From an uncultured delta proteobacterium (GTDB lineage Bacteria; Desulfobacterota; Desulfovibrionia; Desulfovibrionales; Desulfovibrionaceae): DNA of 64,000 nt. The notes under the pieces are model-generated. The model was not told the DNA's origin, searched no databases, and was given only the letters and a program-made list of their open reading frames with translations. The stretch covers positions 124,001 to 188,000 of the forward strand of contig CAIMRY010000017.1 of NCBI GenBank assembly GCA_903843965.1. The letters run 5' to 3'. How positions within the stretch are numbered: position 1 is the first letter of the stretch; each line of letters opens with the position of its first letter. Of the stretch, positions 61,222-64,000 are shown piece after piece. The position numbers and the translations under genes are program-made.

Positions 61222-64000
61222 ACCCGGCCAGGATCTTCATCGAACGCCCGGTCATGACCACCCTGGTCATGACCGCCATCCTCATCTTCGGTGTCATGGC
61301 CTATTTCAAGCTGCCCGTGAGCGACCTGCCCAACGTGGACTTCCCCACCCTGCAGGTTTCGGCCAGCATGCCCGGGGCCAGCCCGGAGACCATGGCGGCA
61401 AGCATCGCCACCCCGCTGGAGAAGGAATTCTCCAACATCTCCGGCATCGACTCCATGACCTCCACCAACACGCTGGGCAACACGCGCATCACCCTGCAGT
61501 TCAGCCTGGAGCGCAACATCGACGCCGCAGCCCAGGACGTGCAGGCGGCCATCGCCTCGGCCGCGCGCAACCTGCCCGCAGACCTGCCCACCCCCCCGGT
61601 GCTGCGCAAGGTCAACCCGGCGGACCAGCCCATCCTGTATCTGGCCGTGTCCTCGCCCACGCAGCCGCTGTACCAGGTCAGCGAATACGCGGAAACGCTC
61701 TTGGCCCAGCGCATCTCCATGATCAGCGGCGTGGCCCAGGTCATGATCTACGGCCAGCAGAAATACGCCGTGCGCGTGCAGCTCGACCCCAACCAGCTGG
61801 CCAGCCGGGAGATCGGCGTGGACGAGGTGGCCGAGGCCGTGCGCAAGGGCAACGCCAACATCGCCACCGGCACGCTCACCGGGCCCATGCGCGAATACAC
61901 CGTGCAGGCCAGCGGCCAGCTGAACGACGCCAAGGCCTACCGACCGCTCATCGTGGCCTACCGGGGCGGCGCGCCCGTGCGGCTTTCCGACGTGGGCGAC
62001 GCCATCGACTCCGCCGAGAACAACAAGCGGGCCAACCGCTTCAACCGCGTGCCCGCCCTGATCCTGGCCGTGCAGCGCCAGCCCGGCACCAACACCGTGG
62101 GCGTGGTCGACGCCATCAACAAGGTCCTGCCGGGCTACGTGCGCCAGCTGCCCGCCTCGGTGAAGGTGGAGACCCTGATCGACCGCTCGGAATCCATCCG
62201 CGAGAGCGTGGACGACGTGAAGTTCACCCTGGTGCTTACGGTTTTCCTGGTGGTGCTGGTGATCTTCCTGTTCCTCAGAAACGTCTCGGCCACCTTCATC
62301 CCCAGCCTGGCCCTGCCCATGAGCGTCATCGGCACCTTCGCCTGCATGCTCCAGTTCCGGTTCAACCTGGACAACATCTCGCTCATGGCCCTGACCCTGG
62401 CCGTGGGCTTCGTGGTCGACGACGCCATCGTGGTGCTGGAGAACATCGTGCGCCACACCGAGGCCGGGATGCTCCCGCGCGAGGCCGCGCTCCAGGGCTC
62501 CCAGGAGATCGGCTTCACCATCGTGTCCATGACCATTTCGCTGGCCGCCGTGTTCCTGCCGGTGCTGTTCATGGGCGGGGTGGTGGGCCGGCTGTTCAAC
62601 GAGTTCGCCGTGACCATCGTGGCGGCCATCCTTTTGTCCGGGTTCGTGTCCTTGAGCCTGACGCCCATGCTGGCCAGCCTGATGCTGAAGCAAGGCGCGC
62701 ACGCCGAGCACGGGAAGTTCTATGCCATCACCGAGCGCGGCTTCCAGGCCATCCTGCGGTTCTACGACAGCACCCTCAAGTGGACCCTGCGCCACCGGCG
62801 CATCACGCTCGGCTTCTCCCTGGCGCTGCTCGGCCTCACCGCCGCGCTCTTCGTCACCATCCCCAAGGGCTTCATCCCCAGCGAAGACATCGGCCAGCTC
62901 ACCGGCGTCACCGAGGCCGAACAGGGCATCTCGCTGGAGTACATGCTGGAGCACCAGAACCGCGTGGCCGACATCATCGCCAGCGACCCGAACGTCGAAA
63001 GCTTCATGTCCCTGGTGGGCGCGGGCGGGCCGAACCCGGCGGGCAACTCCGGCCGCCTGCTCATCCGCCTGAAGCCCCGCCGCCAGCGCACCATGACCGC
63101 CGACGAGGTGCTCCAGTCCCTGCGCAGAAAGCTGGCCAACGTCGTGGGCATCAAGACCTTCTTGCAGAACCCGCCGCCCATCAACCTGGGCGCGAACTAC
63201 ACCAAGGCCGAGTACCAGTTCACCCTGCAAAGCCCGAACACGGCGGAGCTGTTCCAGTTCTCCCAAGCCCTGGAGGCCAACCTGCGCGAGCTGCCGGAAC
63301 TCCAGGACGTGAACAGCGACCTGCAGCTGAAAAACCCGCAGCTCAACCTGACCATCGACCGCGACAAGACCGCCGCCCTGGGCCTCACGGCCATGCAGAT
63401 CGAGGACGCGCTCGGCATCGCCTATGGCCCGCGCGAGGTGTCGACGATCTTCGCGCCGAACAACTCCTACAAGGTGCTGGTGGAGCTGGCCCCGGCCTTC
63501 CAGCGCGACGAGCAGGCCATCAACATGCTGTACGTGCGCGCCGCCTCGGGCAAGCTGGTGCCCTTCTCCACCCTGGTGCGCCAGGAGCTGGGCGTGGGGC
63601 CCATGGCCGTGAACCACTCCGGCCAGCTGCCCTCGGTGACCATCTCCTTCAACCTGCGGCCCGGCGTGTCCTTAAGCCAGGCCGTGGACAAGGTGCAGAG
63701 CGCGGCCCGGGACATGCTCCCGGCCGGGTTCAGCACCACCTTCCAGGGCACGGCCCAGGCCTTCCAGTCGTCCTTCAAGGGTCTGTGGGTGCTGCTCGTC
63801 GTGTCCATCGTGGTCATCTACATCGTGCTGGGCATCCTGTACGAGAGCTTCATCCACCCCCTGACCATCCTCTCGGGCCTGCCCAGCGCAGGCGCGGGCG
63901 CGCTGTTGACCCTGATGCTCTTCGGGCTGGACCTGAACCTGTACGGATTCGTCGGCATCATCATGCTCATCGGCATCGTCAAGAAAAACGCCATCATGAT
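61218..64000 (+). CDS. RND efflux pump inner-membrane subunit, MdtB/MdtC-like (3' end missing)
   Basis: The frame is open from GTG 61218 to the window edge (927 codons). NPARIFIERPVMTTLVMTAI and LPVSDLPNVDFPTLQVSA are typical HAE1-RND starts, and the SDLPNVDFPT loop is characteristic of the MdtB/C branch. The proton-relay Asp pair is in LAVGFVVDDAIVVLENIV. The second half is present to GFVGIIMLIGIVKKNAIM. About 100 residues are missing at the right edge. An outer-membrane channel gene might follow outside the window. Confidence 0.95.
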   Translation, partial: MNPARIFIERPVMTTLVMTAILIFGVMAYFKLPVSDLPNVDFPTLQVSASMPGASPETMAASIATPLEKEFSNISGIDSMTSTNTLGNTRITLQFSLERNIDAAAQDVQAAIASAARNLPADLPTPPVLRKVNPADQPILYLAVSSPTQPLYQVSEYAETLLAQRISMISGVAQVMIYGQQKYAVRVQLDPNQLASREIGVDEVAEAVRKGNANIATGTLTGPMREYTVQASGQLNDAKAYRPLIVAYRGGAPVRLSDVGDAIDSAENNKRANRFNRVPALILAVQRQPGTNTVGVVDAINKVLPGYVRQLPASVKVETLIDRSESIRESVDDVKFTLVLTVFLVVLVIFLFLRNVSATFIPSLALPMSVIGTFACMLQFRFNLDNISLMALTLAVGFVVDDAIVVLENIVRHTEAGMLPREAALQGSQEIGFTIVSMTISLAAVFLPVLFMGGVVGRLFNEFAVTIVAAILLSGFVSLSLTPMLASLMLKQGAHAEHGKFYAITERGFQAILRFYDSTLKWTLRHRRITLGFSLALLGLTAALFVTIPKGFIPSEDIGQLTGVTEAEQGISLEYMLEHQNRVADIIASDPNVESFMSLVGAGGPNPAGNSGRLLIRLKPRRQRTMTADEVLQSLRRKLANVVGIKTFLQNPPPINLGANYTKAEYQFTLQSPNTAELFQFSQALEANLRELPELQDVNSDLQLKNPQLNLTIDRDKTAALGLTAMQIEDALGIAYGPREVSTIFAPNNSYKVLVELAPAFQRDEQAINMLYVRAASGKLVPFSTLVRQELGVGPMAVNHSGQLPSVTISFNLRPGVSLSQAVDKVQSAARDMLPAGFSTTFQGTAQAFQSSFKGLWVLLVVSIVVIYIVLGILYESFIHPLTILSGLPSAGAGALLTLMLFGLDLNLYGFVGIIMLIGIVKKNAIM

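Noticed and set aside
61011-63617. An 868-codon minus-strand open frame
   Set aside because: It is antisense to the RND pump, whose own frame is open and carries all expected motifs.

Overview
The window is 64 kb of GC-rich, gene-dense bacterial chromosome. Its gene content points to a sulfate-reducing member of the Desulfovibrionales. The reasons are: a FlgM gene paired with the small protein that accompanies it in Desulfovibrio; the flagellar block flgF-G-A-H-I-J-N-K-L-csrA-fliW; a Thi4 thiazole synthase with histidine in place of the sacrificial cysteine, as expected for an anaerobe with free sulfide; cytochrome bd oxidase as an oxygen-scavenging enzyme; and a one-domain ModE-type regulator. 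The assignment is inference from gene content; no 16S rRNA gene is present.

Layout. 1-3.5 kb: a truncated dCache sensor, three small exported proteins and an AT-richer patch. 3.9-14 kb, minus strand: tRNA-Ser, der, a TPP riboswitch with thi4, mtnA, gatB, a DUF4254 gene, mltA, a DUF89-like gene and nadK. 14-25.5 kb: the flagellar region. A sigma-28 promoter drives the FlgM pair on the plus strand, and a minus-strand operon of eleven genes starts at a well-matched sigma-54 promoter. 25.6-36.8 kb, plus strand: tRNA-Gly and the translation/RNA operon rimP-nusA-ylxR-infB-DUF503-rbfA-nrnA-truB-rpsO-pnp, closed by a strong terminator. 36.9-41.2 kb: a ModE-like regulator divergent from a MATE exporter, a DUF2156 protein and an alkaline-phosphatase-superfamily protein. 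41.5-46.5 kb: a UvrD-type helicase, a YefM-YoeB toxin-antitoxin pair lodged between two copies of the helicase gene tail, and a GAF-HD-GYP protein. 46.7-50.7 kb: cdsA-dxr-rseP-tsaB. 50.8-55.8 kb: a dnaA gene without dnaN, a small heat-shock protein and cydAB. 55.9-64 kb: a potassium channel coupled to a separate cyclic-nucleotide-binding protein, an MFS exporter, and a TetR regulator with an RND efflux pair that runs off the right edge.

Most of the window is housekeeping. What stands out is structural: (i) in-frame microduplications with a 12-bp period (or a multiple) in several unrelated genes, and longer tandem repeats that begin at stop codons; (ii) an 87-bp near-perfect cloverleaf inverted repeat; (iii) the duplicated helicase tail around the toxin-antitoxin pair; (iv) a divergent DUF89-like protein translated with NAD kinase; (v) a two-gene K+ channel/cNMP unit; and (vi) a DnaA with an altered DNA-recognition motif. 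I found no CRISPR array, insertion sequence, prophage or clear defence island.
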